This document shows, piece after piece, positions 43,741-56,004 of a DNA stretch of 64,000 nt. A program made the position numbers and the translations under genes. The DNA is from Ambrosia x helenae (lineage: Eukaryota; Streptophyta; Magnoliopsida; Asterales; Asteraceae), in the NCBI GenBank assembly GCA_030844895.1, contig CM061226.1, positions 44,028,238 to 44,092,237 on the forward strand, written 5' to 3'. Position 1 is the stretch's first letter. Every line of letters starts with the position of its first letter. Under the pieces are notes generated by a model. It worked only from the letters and a program-made list of their open reading frames with translations. It was not told the DNA's origin and searched no databases.

Positions 43741-46246
43741 TGTGACATCCGTCACCCTCGACTTTTATCTAATTTACAATTTTAGTCCTTCAAATATTTC
43801 CTGTAATTGTTGTCGTTTTCAAATTTAATAAACGTGCGAACTCAAATTATATTAATTGCATGTTCTTTTTGGATCTTAATCTCGATTTAAGTTTAACGCG
43901 TATGTTGCAACGTTATTCGGAAAATATACGTATATCATAAAAATTCCTAGTTATACAAGTTTTGAGTTAATTAATTAACTAGGTTAGTGGTTATAAAGGA
44001 AATTTTAACAAGAAACCTTGAAAATTAACTAAAGAAAATAAGAGGGACCAAAAGTGACAATCCTGAAAGTTTAAAAAAAAAAAACATATCATCTGCTGCT
44101 GTACGCTATTCCGGCCCACACAAAAATTCCGGCCGCCGGAATTCAGTTCCGGCAAGGCCACGAAACCGTTCGTTTTCGTCCGTTTCAGTATTGTTATCAT
44201 TCCAAAGGTCACTCCCCATCACATACGAGTCAGATGGCTAATAATTATACGTTTTAACAAGGTTTTAAGGCGATTTTAATAACCTCAAACATGAAACCGA
44301 TCGGGGCTTTGATGCCAAGAGAAACGCTCGTTTTTTCGCCTATAAATACGAACTGATCTCACCACTTTACCTCTGCACCACTACACAACAAAACCCACAA
44401 CAAAATTCATACATCACACGTCCAGGAACCCTTTATTTGCGTTTTTTTACGAGTCAAAGAAGCTTCAATTGTGAGCCGAAAACGAGTTGTAAGTGCCTAA
44501 TCTTGTTTGCTATGTCTTAGTCGAGTATTATAGGTTAAAAACCCCTTATTACAGATCACTCATATGATTGAATTGGATTTGGTGAGGATTAGGGTTCTTA
44601 GCTAGGTAATTGGGGAAGAAGAAGATTGAAGGTGTAAGAAGATAAATATATTTTAGTTTTAAAGTAAAACATAAACTAAGGTATGGAGCAGTGGTTAAGG
44701 CTGTTGGGTTATACCATGGGGATCCGGGTTCGACCCCCTTGGACCACGATTTTTTTTGGTTTATATTTATTGTCCTTGATTATGCATATATATGACATAT
44801 AAACTTAGAATATTTGTAATATATCCATTATTTATCCAAAAATCATGACAATTTAGACATAACTCCTTGACATCTAAAATAAGATTTCCACACTTTATTT
44901 TCCGGAAAATGCATCAATTTTATATTTTTATTGAATTTAATCGTTTTAATCATAATTAAATGATAAAAAATTCATTTTAAGAGATTTTAACCTCAATTTT
45001 TTTGGAGATTTATTTCTATGAATAATAAACTGTAATAAAATATAATTTCTTATAAAATGATTATTTTTGTTACTTTTACTAATTTTAATCATTAAAACAT
45101 CATTTAAATTCATTAAAAATGTTTTAAATGCGAATAAATTATGGAAATATTATTTTAGAATTCCACATCATAAAATAATTATTTCTCATAATAATATCGT
45201 TTTGGGATCATACCTTGTATTATTCATACTATTTATATTTAAATTAGATTTAATAATAAATTGTTTAATTAAATATAAAACATTAACTCTATTTCAAGGC
45301 TATTTTTCTATAAAATGGAATATATATCTATATGTGAAACACATAAGAGTTTTAGTCATTTATTAAATTCATCGTAAATATATTTATTTAAAAAATTGTC
45401 GTTCAAATTATTACTAACAATTTCATCTTCCCTAATACGAGTCTAGCAAGCCCTAATGCCTTAGATGATTCGTCGTCTTAGATTTTTTTTAGTTATTTTC
45501 CTCATTTAGTATTTTTATATATAGGTTGAATTCTTCGGAATTCTTAAGCCTTTACGACGAACTTTCTCGGAATTTATATTTAGCGAACTGTGAGTATATC
45601 TTTCCCTTTTCTTTACTGTTTTACTATTTCGGGATGATTCATGTACCTATTAAACAAGTTTTATTTCTTATACTTAATGCAATTCTCATGTGTGTTTGCC
45701 TTATGTGATTTGGTGTGTATTATGCTTAATCATTAACCGCTGGGCGGCCTAGCATTTCAGTGAATAGTACTATGGTATACCCCCTTGAGACTCTCTTGAG
45801 AGGATCTTGGTCATTGTCATGTTAATTCATTATTCAGTTTGTTAGTCATGTGTTAGTCATTATTCTCAGGTTTGGTTTTGACTGATACTACTTAATTACA
45901 TATTTGCAAACGGTATACAACACATGAATTGCGAAACATTTTTTTTCTATACTATATATATCAAACGGGTGTACTCACCAATACATTATATGTGTTGACA
46001 AAATTGTTTTGTACATGTTTCAGGTGACGTTTGATCTTATATGCTTTCACGCTTAGGCTGGACCTAGTGCTTAAATAAAAGTTGAACATTTATTATTTAT
46101 GTTTGAAATTTCTATTAAGACTCTTTGTATTTCGTTTGAACAATGGAAGTTATTTACTATTAATATTTACAATTTAGTCCATGTGCTATTGAACAATCGT
46201 CACTACGTGACACCTCGATGTTTCCGCCATCGGTTGGGGTGTTACA
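43741..46246 (+). repeat. Element B 3' LTR (second copy)
   Basis: Equivalent to 23407-25912, with the same polypurine tract just upstream and ACCTG following. Confidence 0.95.
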
Positions 46247-46251
46247 ACCTG

Positions 46252-47053
46252 AGAAACACAATATCCGGTGTGGGGCGACCGCCTCGAATCCAAAGGATTC
46301 TACTTAGCAGACACAAAAACGTGGTTAGCCTTAGTGTGTTCTTCAGGGATTTCTGAATGGCCTATTCAAGGAGATGAAGTGCTCCTTAAATAGGTTCCAC
46401 ACGGGCCTCGACATTCACCCTTAACTTACCCAATGGGCTGAGGCCCAGTTAAGGGTTTGCCTCCACACCGGCCCACAATTAGGCGCAACAAAAGATATCA
46501 TACGACGAGTGAGAAATCATAGAGAATGATCGTACCTTTTCTTGTGACGTGTCGTCATGTGATTGGTCGCAGGCCTGGGCTCATACGATTGGCCATTGAG
46601 TGTACTACTATCCCCTCTGCTGGCCTTTGTTAGTGGAGATCCCTGCTGAGGTGGTCCCATGCATTCTTATTGGTCGATATGTACGGAGACTGTACTATTT
46701 GTCTCCTGCGGGTCTGGTCTCGGACACGTGTGATTCCCCTGTTAGCCGATCGTGCCGCATGCTCCTTGCCACACGTCGATGGACTCTGATTGGCTCGTAC
46801 CATGTTGTACGATCATATGGGTTATCGCCACGTGTTTGCTTTGGCTTTGTCCTCAAAACCCTGGCGGATGTTGGTCCAACATCCGCGCTTAGTGGTTGCA
46901 ACCGCGCCCGGGTTGGTACCGCCGGACCTGCAGGTGATGGGCTTACCTTGCCCATGGTTGACGTTGTAATCACTTGGGCCTTGTGGCCCTGCTCCCGTGT
47001 TTGGGCTTTGGCTTTGGGTAGGGGCCCAAGTAAATTTGGGTCCCTACCCCTTC
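46252..47053 (+). repeat. Element D 5' LTR, remaining part (second copy)
   Basis: Equivalent to 25918-26720; ends CCTACCCCTTCA, then AGTCCCCC. Confidence 0.7.
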
Positions 47054-47643
47054 AAGTCCCCCTAGTCCAGTGGCGCTCTTGGTTGTGCGTAGCAAAAGCG
47101 TGAGCGGTGATGGACTGATTGGGAGAGAAAAGTTGGGGTGTTTGCGGCGGATTTTTAATTTTTTGCGGGTTATATGTTTTGGCGGGGTTTTACGTGTTCC
47201 GTCAAGCGGGTCGTCATCCCGCTGTGACTGTTATGTTTGAGATTATGGACGAGCTTGCCTTGGGGGGAATTCAGAAGGTTGTCATCATTGCATTTTGGTC
47301 TGACAGTTGAAGTAACTGACTCTTTGTCTGCCGCGCCTGTTTTGCCGTCATGTCAGTTATGGGGAAACGACTTTTGGAGTACTCGTGTCAGGTGCGCGTG
47401 GGCGACGCGCTGCGCGTGGCAGGATTTTTCGCTGTAGTGGGCCACGTGTCACGTTGGTGATGAGCCTAGGTGTGTCAGTGTGGCCCACTGTAATTAACGT
47501 GGACAGTATATATAGCCCTTCATTTCCTCATTTGTGCATTTTCTTGCTTTCTATTCACTTAAAATTTTTCACTTCTTTCTTTCGTGGTAACCGTCTGCCG
47601 GTTTTTAGTCCAGAAGTTTATCCGAGTTTTCCGCTTAATCGAA

Positions 47644-49400
47644 ATGGCCGATGCTGATGCTAGGGGCAAAAAAGAAGCCGTTTGTATGGCTGACGCTCCG
47701 ATCAAGTGGAAAAGGGATTCGTTCGAGCAATTTTTAGAATTATATGAGATTCCGGCGAGTTGGGAGCCGACGTTGCCGGCTGACGGAGAAACTGTTCTCC
47801 ATGCGGGGCCTGGTATGATGGCATTGTATGCTGCACACTTTCAATTGGCCGGCTTTCGGCTACCGGCGACACGGTTCGTCTGCGACCTGCTCCTCCGGTA
47901 TGGAGTGTATTTGACTCAGGTGACTCCCTTGGGCATGACCCGAATGGTGCATTTTGAGTTCGTGTGTCGTTCTCAGGGTGTTGAACCGACCTTTGAGATG
48001 TTCAATGCCTTCTACCGGCTCACCGTGGGGGTCCGCAATGGTTTTCCTTTACGCAGCGGAGTAGGATTAGGCCTGTTGGAAATGAACCGCCTCGTAGTAT
48101 GCACGACTGGAAAACAAAATTCTTCTTTATCCGGCAGGGGGTTGTGCCGGTGTCTTTGCAGTGGTTGGCGGTTTCCGCCAAGTCGAAATTGAAAGATTTC
48201 CCAGTTGTCAATTATTCCGATTTCGATTGGTATGAGAGGATTACACAGCAGGTGACTTCCATTGAGATGGCGAACGTGAGGCCGGAGGCGTTGCTGATGG
48301 CGGGTGTCAGCCGTGTGGGCGAGAGAGCTGACCAGAACCCGCACTTTTATGTGGATGGTAACGGTATGTCCGGCTTACGTTGTTTGCTCTGTCGCAATAA
48401 CTTAGTTTCGACCGTTCGTTTGACTCTGATGTTGTTTTTGCAGAAACAAGTTGTTTCTACTCAATTGTGGCTGGAGTGGATGGGGAGTTCCGATGGGAGC
48501 CGCTTCGAGCGGATGAAGAACCTTTAGTGGAGCAGACACTCAAAAACTTTGTGGCTGTCAACGTTAAGGATTTTCCCAGGCATACCCTGATTCCAGGTGA
48601 TGTTCCCATTAATCCCCGCCCTCGAAATGCAGTTTCTGCTGGATGGGTTAATCTTATGTTTATATCCGATGATGAGTCTGAGGATGATTCGTACTCGTTA
48701 TCTCACCGCGGTCGGGCTCGTGCAGGTATCAGTCGTGGCGGCAGTTCTTCTCGACAGCCGCCCGCATCTGGTGGGGCCAAAGACAAAGGGGATTATGTGG
48801 AGGTGTTTACCACGCCACCTGTATCTAGTCGTCCCGGTGGGGGGTTGGGGAGCGGTGGTCATGGTGCTGGGAAGAGGCTGCGGGATGTGGTGAGCATGAT
48901 GGATGCGGGCAAGCGAAAGATGCCCGAAGGGGATGTTTCAGCGTCCAACTTGAAGGTTAAGTTGGCTGTGTCCCACAAGCGGCCTCGTTTGGCCTCGAAG
49001 ATTGTGAAGGAAGTTCACCCAGGTATAGCCCCGTTTAGCATTCTGTTCCTGTTCCCTTGTACTCCTTTCCTCATGTTCTGTGTTCTTGTAGGTGCATCCT
49101 TGCTTTTCCCTGGCGGGCCGAAGTTGTCCGAAGTAACTGGTGTACGATCTACTGGGCCTACCCCGCCCGGTGCCCCGACAACGGGTGGGGATGGCGAACG
49201 ACCGCACGAGGCTGAAGTGCGTCAACAGCCTTCGCCACAAGGAGATGACCGGTCCGCCGCAGAGAAGCAGTCTGAGGTAGCTCGTGAGGCTGAGTTACAG
49301 CAAACGAAGCTATTGGCTGAAACAAGACGAAAGGAGAAGGAGAAAGGAAAGAGTGTTCAGGTTGGTGAGGATGTGGGTGCAGGATTGCAAGCTAAGTCTC
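47644..49400 (+). pseudogene. Element D gag-like protein (second copy)
   Basis: ATG at 47644. This copy keeps the G that the first copy lacks, so MHDWKTKFFFIRQGVVPVSL continues openly to the first intron (about 48364-48443). The segment from MAGVDGEFRWEPL at 48467 is open across the second candidate intron to the inverted LTR segment. The indel near 48070 between the N-terminal and central parts is shared by both copies. Confidence 0.72.
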
Positions 49401-49684
49401 TGTGTGGCAAGGAGCATGCGGCACGATCGGCTAACAGGGGAATCACATGGGTTATCGCCACGTGTTTGCTTTGGCTTTGTCCTCAAAACCATGGCGGATG
49501 TTGGTCCAACATTCGCGCTTAGTGGTTGCAACCCGCGCCCGGTTGGTACCGCCGGACCTGCAGGTGATGGGCTTACCTTGCCCATGGTTGACGTTGTAAT
49601 CACTTGGGCCTTGTGGCCCTGCTCCCGTGTTTGGGCTTTGGCTTTGGGTAGGGGCCCAAGTAAATTTGGGTCCCTACCCCTTCA
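49401..49684 (+). repeat. Element D 3' LTR remnant with inverted segment (second copy)
   Basis: Same 45-bp inversion followed by the last part of the LTR as at 29067-29349, so the rearrangement is not an artefact of one contig. Confidence 0.82.
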
Positions 49685-49689
49685 GTTGG

Positions 49690-49734
49690 TATTTCCGCTG
49701 CACGTTTTTCTGTAAATTGGTTTAGGGTGTTACA
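49690..49734 (+). repeat. Element E LTR terminal piece (second copy)
   Basis: Equivalent to 29355-29399, ending GGGTGTTACA. Confidence 0.72.
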
Positions 49735-50411
49735 TAAAATGATGGGGGGAATTGACATGTGCATTGCATGTGGAGAGAGAAAGTCAACAAATGTGGTTTT
49801 CCTTTTATGCCCTTCCTCTAATTTATTATTTATTTTTTTCAAACAAACTAATCTCAACCCTTCAAATATATGATCAATGGATCACAATCCTTCTCACCCT
49901 TCTTAGAAAAAGTGTCTTGTGTATTTGATCCTAACCCTGTAACACACGTGTAGAACATGACCTAAGGCATGTCAATTTCATAAAAATTATGGCGTATATG
50001 TAAATGAGGTTTGATGCTTTGTTATAAAATTTTTATAGCTCATTGAATTTATCGGTTCAAACTTTTAACAAACCGATCTCGAATAACTCACAAGTCACAA
50101 CCCGCTTAGTTAATTTACACCAATAGCTGTTTTTATATTCTTGAGGGATCGATCTAGCAATTAGGCAATATTTACATACCACTTGTGCAAATTACTAAAA
50201 ACGTTGATACAGTCTAATTGTCTATATAAACAGACGAATTCTAGGGTTTCATATAGTCTCCCCCATTTTTATCGTAGCCGCATTCTGTTAGAAAAACTCA
50301 AGATATAAGTGTTACTTTTAATTTTTTTATTATAATTTATAATTTGGTATGCATTCGTTGATCTATTCACATTAACATATATTGTAATCGTTTTGGTTTT
50401 GCTCAATAGTT

Positions 50412-50501
50412 GAAATGGAAATGATGATGGAAATTGTTTTCCCTATTGGTTTGACTGTCAATATGATGGCAACAATGTATTAGCTCTATCTGATCTATTT
50501 C
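50412..50501 (+). ncRNA. C/D box snoRNA 1 (second copy)
   Basis: No difference noticed from 30077-30166. The promoter motifs are about 50223-50249. Confidence 0.75.
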
Positions 50502-50581
50502 TCATTGTATTCTTTTTTTAAATTGATGTTTTTTTAGTTTTTGAGAATAAGGAAACTGTTTGTTTAATTGAGCTATAATTT

Positions 50582-50671
50582 GAGATGGAAATGATGATGG
50601 AAATTGTTTTCCCTATTGGTTTGATTGTCAACATGATGGCAACATTGTATTAGCTCTATCTGATTCATCTC
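50582..50671 (+). ncRNA. C/D box snoRNA 2 (second copy)
   Basis: No difference noticed from 30247-30336, with stem GAGATG at 50582 and CATCTC ending 50671. Confidence 0.75.
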
Positions 50672-51195
50672 TCGGTTCATTTTTTAATTTTTGTTTCTCT
50701 TTAAGGTTTTCACTTTTTCATGTTAATTTTTTAATAGATACAGTATATTACTATATTTGTTAGGATTGACATTGGAAAAAATATGGTATAATCACTGGTA
50801 ATTCTAGCATTACACTTACTTACAAGGAGTAGTTGATAGTTTCTTAATTATTTCATTAAGAAGCTGGTAGACTGTTTGGATCATTCTAAACTTGGTGACC
50901 GATTTAGTGGTTATCTCTTAATTGGTTAGGCGTCTTAATGGCTTACTACAGTGTCGACAAACACGAGGATTGGGGTGTAACATGTTTAAGTTAGAACATG
51001 TTAGTTAAAAAAATGTTATTTGGACCATGTTTGGCTCTCCTTATTTCCACTCCTTATAAGTTGTTTTGAAAAAGTAAGGCCATGAGGTGTACCTTCATAA
51101 TAAGGGTATTAACGTTGACGTGACATTTTAACTTTTATTGTACACCACTCCCTTCCCATATTAAGGTACATTAAATTGACACTAAGTTAGCATGT

Positions 51196-52567
51196 TAAGA
51201 GCATTCACAATGAACACTTCATCTTTATAATTACACTAAAAATCACTACATTTCTATCTCATTTTCAATTTAATAATACTTATTCTATACTTTTATCGTT
51301 ACTTTTTATCTCTCCTCTACTTACAATCACTTTTAAAAATATTAAAAAATTATGAAGGGTGAATAGTGTCTCCTTCAAATTTACTGATGAACAGCGTCTC
51401 TTCTATATATTTTCTCTCCTCTACTCACAACTTATACACACTCTATATAATATAGAGGCATCCCTCACACAATTATAGAGCATGATGGGGTAGAGTTAAG
51501 GAGCATTAAACCATTTCCTTGAAGTGAGCTAGTGTGAAAAGAGATTAAAATGAAGGATGTGACATCTAGGTGGAGTTAAAGATGGTTAGAGTATACCCCA
51601 TGATCTTAGGAATGTGTGGCTTTTTAAACCTCCTTATAACTTAGGGGGACGGGACGCCTACCGAATTGTCCACGGGTACCAACTACCAGACGGTAACACC
51701 GCTGCCACCTACGCTGGTAGTGGTCCGGTGGACCATTTTGCTGGTTATATTTACCGTGCTAGTACCGGTTGGTTTGTTGGTTTTTATAAAATGCAAACTT
51801 TTCAATTTACCCCTGTTTGTTTTAGTGTTATTTAATTTTACCGTTTGTTTCATATATTTACCATTTAAATAATAAAAACATAAATAAAAGACATTTCATT
51901 AAAACATAAAAATTAAAATTACATAAACCAAAGAAAAATAAACATAAGGTTGGCGCAACAAGCGCCATGCCTCAACATTGTCGAATTGTTGGCCGTAAAG
52001 AGCCTCATACTCATAGTTTGTGAAGCCGATAGCCAACTCGTCATCGAGGTCCGGATCGTCCTTCATCGTTTGCTCGTAGAGGGTGGTCCACCTCGCACAC
52101 TTGATATTGAGATCCTCCCACTTGACTTGGAGGTCTCGGATGGTCTTGATGGTGTTGGTGCCCGCGTGTTGGATGAAGTCGCTAAACACGTGAGCCCAAA
52201 ACACATCCGGGAGGTAGTCTTCGCCTTCGTCCCCCCGTAGTTCTTAAATTTCGGGGTCGTTTGTGGTGTCCTTATGGCAAACCATAAGGGCCATTTCTTC
52301 CTCTTCGGTCCACGGATTCATTTTTTGTGTGTTTGGTTTTTTAAACCGTGGTAAGTTGTGGCTTTTAACTCACGGTTTGATCATTTTATATACAACGACG
52401 GTGGCACTGTTAAATTTAATTCGCTGACCGTATAGTTGAGTCAATTCAAATTAGTCGACGGTTTTCAAGATAAAAAATTAAATTTGGCTGACCGTTTGGT
52501 GGGACGGTTGAAATAGTAGAAACAAATGTAAAAACCGTGTAAAAATGTAAAAAAAAAGTTTGGGTAT
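51196..52567. mobile_element. PIF/Harbinger-like element, left part (second copy)
   Basis: Left terminus GAGCATTCACAATG near 51199, minus-strand Myb-like pseudogene at 51899-52320 and element C inserted after GGTAT at 52563-52567. One substitution from the first copy was noticed near 51689 (A for C). Confidence 0.5.
51899..52320 (-). pseudogene. Harbinger-associated Myb/trihelix-like protein (second copy)
   Basis: Same as 31562-31983. The C-terminal 101 codons are open; the N-terminal part has an extra G near 52253 relative to the first copy and is broken. Confidence 0.55.
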
Positions 52568-55211
52568 TGTGACACCTGGCAAATTCTGGTTAACAACGTT
52601 GTCTAGATGAAAGTCTACCTTAGCGAGTCACGCGTATATTGTACTTAACTGGGTTAGTTAAGTCGGGATATGGTTCGGGAGCTATTGGTTAGTCTAGAAG
52701 ATCATTGGATGTTGGTCTAGAGGTTCGTTAGATGTCGGTCCTTAACCAAGTGTACAAACGGTGACGATTTGTAGGATCGTCAGGGCATACGGAACGTACG
52801 AGTCTCGAGTCCCGGGAATTGGTGAACGAGTGTAAATATGTGTATTTACTTGTGTTATGTGTTTACAATCATTATGTGACTTGTCGGTACATGAATATGC
52901 ATTAACATATGTTAAAACGGGGTTTAACGCGCAAAACACACAAGGCCAAACCCTATAGGCGAGTAGGAGGTCTACTCCCCTATAGGGGAGGCGAGTAGGG
53001 AGCCCATAAGGGCGAGTAGGCCCTACTCGTGTGAGTTATGGGCGAGTAGGCCCTAATCACATGAACATTAGGCGATTACAAGCCCTAATCGCATGAACTG
53101 CTGCACAATCGCATGTAACGTGCTGGAACGACTAGGAACGCCTATAAATACAACACTTAACCTCCTAAACTCCCTAATATCAACCCTAGTCGTCCCATAA
53201 CCGCCCCAAACACTTAAACAACCTCTGGAAGGCGATTTTGATCAAAAACACAAGGTTTCAAGGTCTAACCATCAATCTTTTACAATTCCAAGGTTTGATT
53301 CTCATCCATAACACTTTGTAAACGTTTTTAATCAATCCCTAATGGTCCAGACCTGTTCATAAACGAAAAAGCTTTCTGAAAATCGTCAATAAGGGTTGTT
53401 AAACGGATTATAACTAATTAACATGCGTTATGGGTATGTATGATTAGAAAGATAGGATTTTTATGGATCTTGATGATGTTTTGATGTATTGTCATGCTAG
53501 GTCAGAATTAATATTATTAGTATGATGATAGAAAACTCAGTAATCGGATAATAGGGTTATGATTACATGCGTTAATTGATGTTGCATGCTATGTGAATAG
53601 TGTTTGGATTGTTTTGGGTTGCATGCAGGACTGATTATACGAGGTTGAACGAAGGGTTTTGGGTTAAACATGTTTAGGATAGTGTTTGGGATGATATTGG
53701 GTAGTTACACACGTTCTGGATCTGATTTGGAGCGTTAAACGCGCGAAAAACCGGAACAGCATGGTTACAGGCGAGTAGCAATGCTAATCGCCTATAACTC
53801 ATGCGATTACAAGGCTAATCGCCAATATATAGGCGAGTAGAAGCCTAATCACTAGTAAGTTAGGCGAGTAGAAGCCTAATCACTAGTAAGTTCATGCGAG
53901 TAGCCCTAATCACTAGTAAGTTCAGGGGAATAGCCCCTAATCGCATGAAGTAAAGGGGAATAGCCCCTATTCGCCTATAATAGGGGCGAATAGGATGTCT
54001 AATCACTAGTTGACTTTTCTAATCACTAGTTGACTTTTCCTAATCGCGTGTACTGCTGCTGTAAGTGTAAATTAGCATTCCGAGACCCGATTTCACATGT
54101 AGAAACATGCTAGGAACTCCGTAACATGTCTAATAACTTGGTAACATATATTTGGATGTAATTCGGTGATACGTGAACTATGTGCTATAACTTGTTGTGT
54201 GTGTTAACGTATGTTAAGTGTAGATGCGTTATTGTATGTTTTGGAGCGTAAACATAACACGGGGAGTCTCGGGTCACCAATGGGATGTCGAGTCTTGTCA
54301 ATTGGGTCAGTTAAACAGTCACGGTATTTTCAAAACGAACTTGGTTATGGTCTGGACATCTAGGGACTAATTAACCTGCGGGTTATTAGTCTAAGTACTT
54401 GTAACTGTCGTATGTTAGGTCGCCACTGTAGGGACTAACATAGCAGCTGAGTTTACTCGGGATTAGGAGTAAAGCAACTTAAGGTGAGTTTACGGCCCCT
54501 CTTTTAAACTGGTTTCATACTTTCGGGGGAGAAAACATGTGTTAAAACTATTATTTGGTAACTACTGTCATACTATGGGTTTCTATTGTGTACTACACGA
54601 TCTTTGGAAGTCCGGGGGGAACCATGAATGTGCGGGTTTGCACAACGGGGAAATGTGAATAGCGCTATTGGGAGTGACCAACCCCGCTCGTCGACTTGGA
54701 GGGTCGGCGGGTGCATATTGTCTCAAACAGGAACAACAGGAACAACAGGAACATACATCGGGCATACTTTTGGTATTCGCGTTAGTAATGGTTTTCCAAT
54801 CGTGGTAGTAACAAACGTACGCCTAGCTAGCGTATACTGGTTTTCTAATTTGTTATAGTATGGACAGGTTGACTTGGTACTTGAACTGCAAACCTGTAAA
54901 CTCACCAGCATTTTTGTGCTGACGTAAACTTTTACATGTTTTCTCAGGTCGCTAAGGTAGCACAATGGAACTAGGGCGCACGCGTCTGCACGGCGTCTAG
55001 ATAGAGTTGCATGATTTCATAAACATTGAACTTTGATTATTTATGTTGAACTTTATTTTGAATAAGCTTCCGCTGTAAACGGGATTTTAAAACTTTGTTT
55101 TGGTATTGCATTAATTACATTTAGACTTGTTTATTGTGATCGTTGGTTTGGATCCTGGTTTGTCACGCGCCTCGCGGTAAAACTCCGCAAGTGGATTTTG
55201 AGGGTGTGACA
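52568..55211 (+). repeat. Element C 5' LTR
   Basis: TATA box TATAAATA at 53143-53150, with palindrome arrays before (52955-53100) and after (53770-54050). The remainder to 55211 is featureless except for a GGAACAACA triplet run near 54729. Small frames are not supported as genes. Confidence 0.94.
52955..54050. repeat. Two arrays of covarying short palindromes in the C LTR
   Basis: First array: GAGTAG/CTACTC (52961-52977), CGAGTAG/CTACTCG with loop GCC (53013-53029), GCGATTA/TAATCGC with loop CAAGCCC (53072-53092). Second array: GCGATTA/TAATCGC (53803-53822), imperfect GCGAGTAG/CTAATCAC units between 53833 and 53945, GAATAG/CTATTC with loop CCC (53958-53972). The stem bases change in pairs (T-A to G-C). 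The arrays flank the TATA box and the probable transcript start. Confidence 0.78.
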
Positions 55212-55214
55212 GAT

Positions 55215-55232
55215 TGGTATCAGAGCCAATGG
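55215..55232 (+). other. Primer binding site of element C
   Basis: TGGTATCAGAGCCAATGG, three bases after the LTR; initiator methionine tRNA type. Confidence 0.93.
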
Positions 55233-55423
55233 TTATAGTGAACTAGGACTGCATGTAGAGTCTAGTCTATAGCCGAGTCGCACACACTAGACGATCACAT
55301 GGTACTAAACGTTATAGTGGGTTACGTATGGTCTTGTCGGGGTGTCTCTAAATCGTTGGTCTTTCTACGTTACATCATCCGTTCTATCTTAGGTTGGGTT
55401 ACTTATTTTCTAGGCAGTGTGGT

Positions 55424-55493
55424 CTATTGGAGTAACTCGTGTGCTCTTGAGATTTGTCCAAGGCTCGGACATCTCCCTTTCGCACTCCAATAG
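55424..55493 (+). other. Two-tier hairpin in the element C leader
   Basis: CTATTGGAGT (55424-55433) pairs perfectly with ACTCCAATAG (55484-55493). Inside it, GAGA (55449-55452) pairs with TCTC (55472-55475) and TGTCC (55455-55459) with GGACA (55467-55471), closing a seven-base loop. The leader 55233-55768 has no other clear feature and ends with a splice-acceptor-like TTTCTGCCAG before the ATG. Confidence 0.65.
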
Positions 55494-55768
55494 AAACACT
55501 TGTCATGAACTACCGTAGTATTACGGTGTATAGCTAAGAGTCTATGTTCGGTGATTTGAACTTTGAACTAGGAGAACACTAGGAGGACCATGTAGAGCGT
55601 TTTATCATTTTGGGTGCACACAAAATCATAAAACGAAATGCATGGAAGCACTAGTGAGCTCTGGGTTTGAGGGGATAGTCCTGGATTGGATCTAGCTTCG
55701 ATCTTGTGAACATTAGTGGTTACCTTTAACTGCGAAACTAAATTTTCTCGTTCTTTCTGCCAGAATCA

Positions 55769-55924
55769 TGTCTGGAGTGCGTGGAGGACGAGGAGGTGGT
55801 CGCAATGGTGGACGCGGTGGTGGTCGCGGTGGTGCTGGTGGTCGTGGTGGAGGTATTAACCTGTCATAGGCTGATCTGAACAACTTGCTTCAGGCTGCCT
55901 TTCAGTTAGGGCACAACGGTGGTG
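55769..55924 (+). pseudogene. Element C gag exon 1, with a stop codon
   Basis: ATG at 55769 gives a glycine/arginine-rich start (MSGVRGGRGGGRNGGRGGG), an RGG-type RNA-binding look, then LS, stop (TAG at 55867-55869), ADLNNLLQAAFQLGHNG. The stop is probably a CAG glutamine codon changed to TAG. The exon is exactly 52 codons and ends at a strong GTAAGT donor. Confidence 0.7.
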
Positions 55925-56004
55925 GTAAGTTGTTTATCCATTTTCTTTGCCTCAGTGGTGAGCTTGTTTACGTATTTTGTGGTTTCTCATACGTTTCATT
56001 TCAG
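55925..56004 (+). other. Candidate 80-base intron inside element C gag
   Basis: Donor GTAAGTTG at 55925 and acceptor CATTTCAG ending at 56004, 80 bases. This matches the length and position of the candidate intron in element A. The downstream gag frame is off by one base at 56005-56033, so one more indel must be assumed in this copy. Confidence 0.65.

Larger units (their letters stand above)
35713..46246 (+). mobile_element. Element B, Tekay-type chromovirus (second copy)
   Basis: Target duplication ACCTG at 35708-35712 and 46247-46251. LTRs 35713-38218 and 43741-46246. Substitutions that distinguish the two LTRs in the first copy are the same here, so the element was not inserted twice. tRNA-like segments are at about 36650-36727 and 44679-44757, and pseudoknot motifs at 38399-38445 and 38541-38587. 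Confidence 0.95.
35614..49684 (+). mobile_element. Element D with nested B (second copy)
   Basis: Same boundaries and duplications as the first copy: GTTGG at 35609-35613 and 49685-49689. The 5' LTR is split as 35614-35712 and 46252-47053, and the 3' LTR remnant with its 45-bp inversion precedes 49684. Identical insertion points show that this is the same locus or an allele. Confidence 0.85.

Noticed and set aside
53770..54050. CRISPR-like array of spaced repeats
   Set aside because: Units are degenerate palindromes inside a plant LTR, with no regular spacers and no cas genes.
54628..54965. Frames in the C LTR around the GGAACAACA run
   Set aside because: LTR sequence; the repeat (GTTCCTGTTGTTCC on the other strand) makes chance open frames and they differ between the two LTRs.
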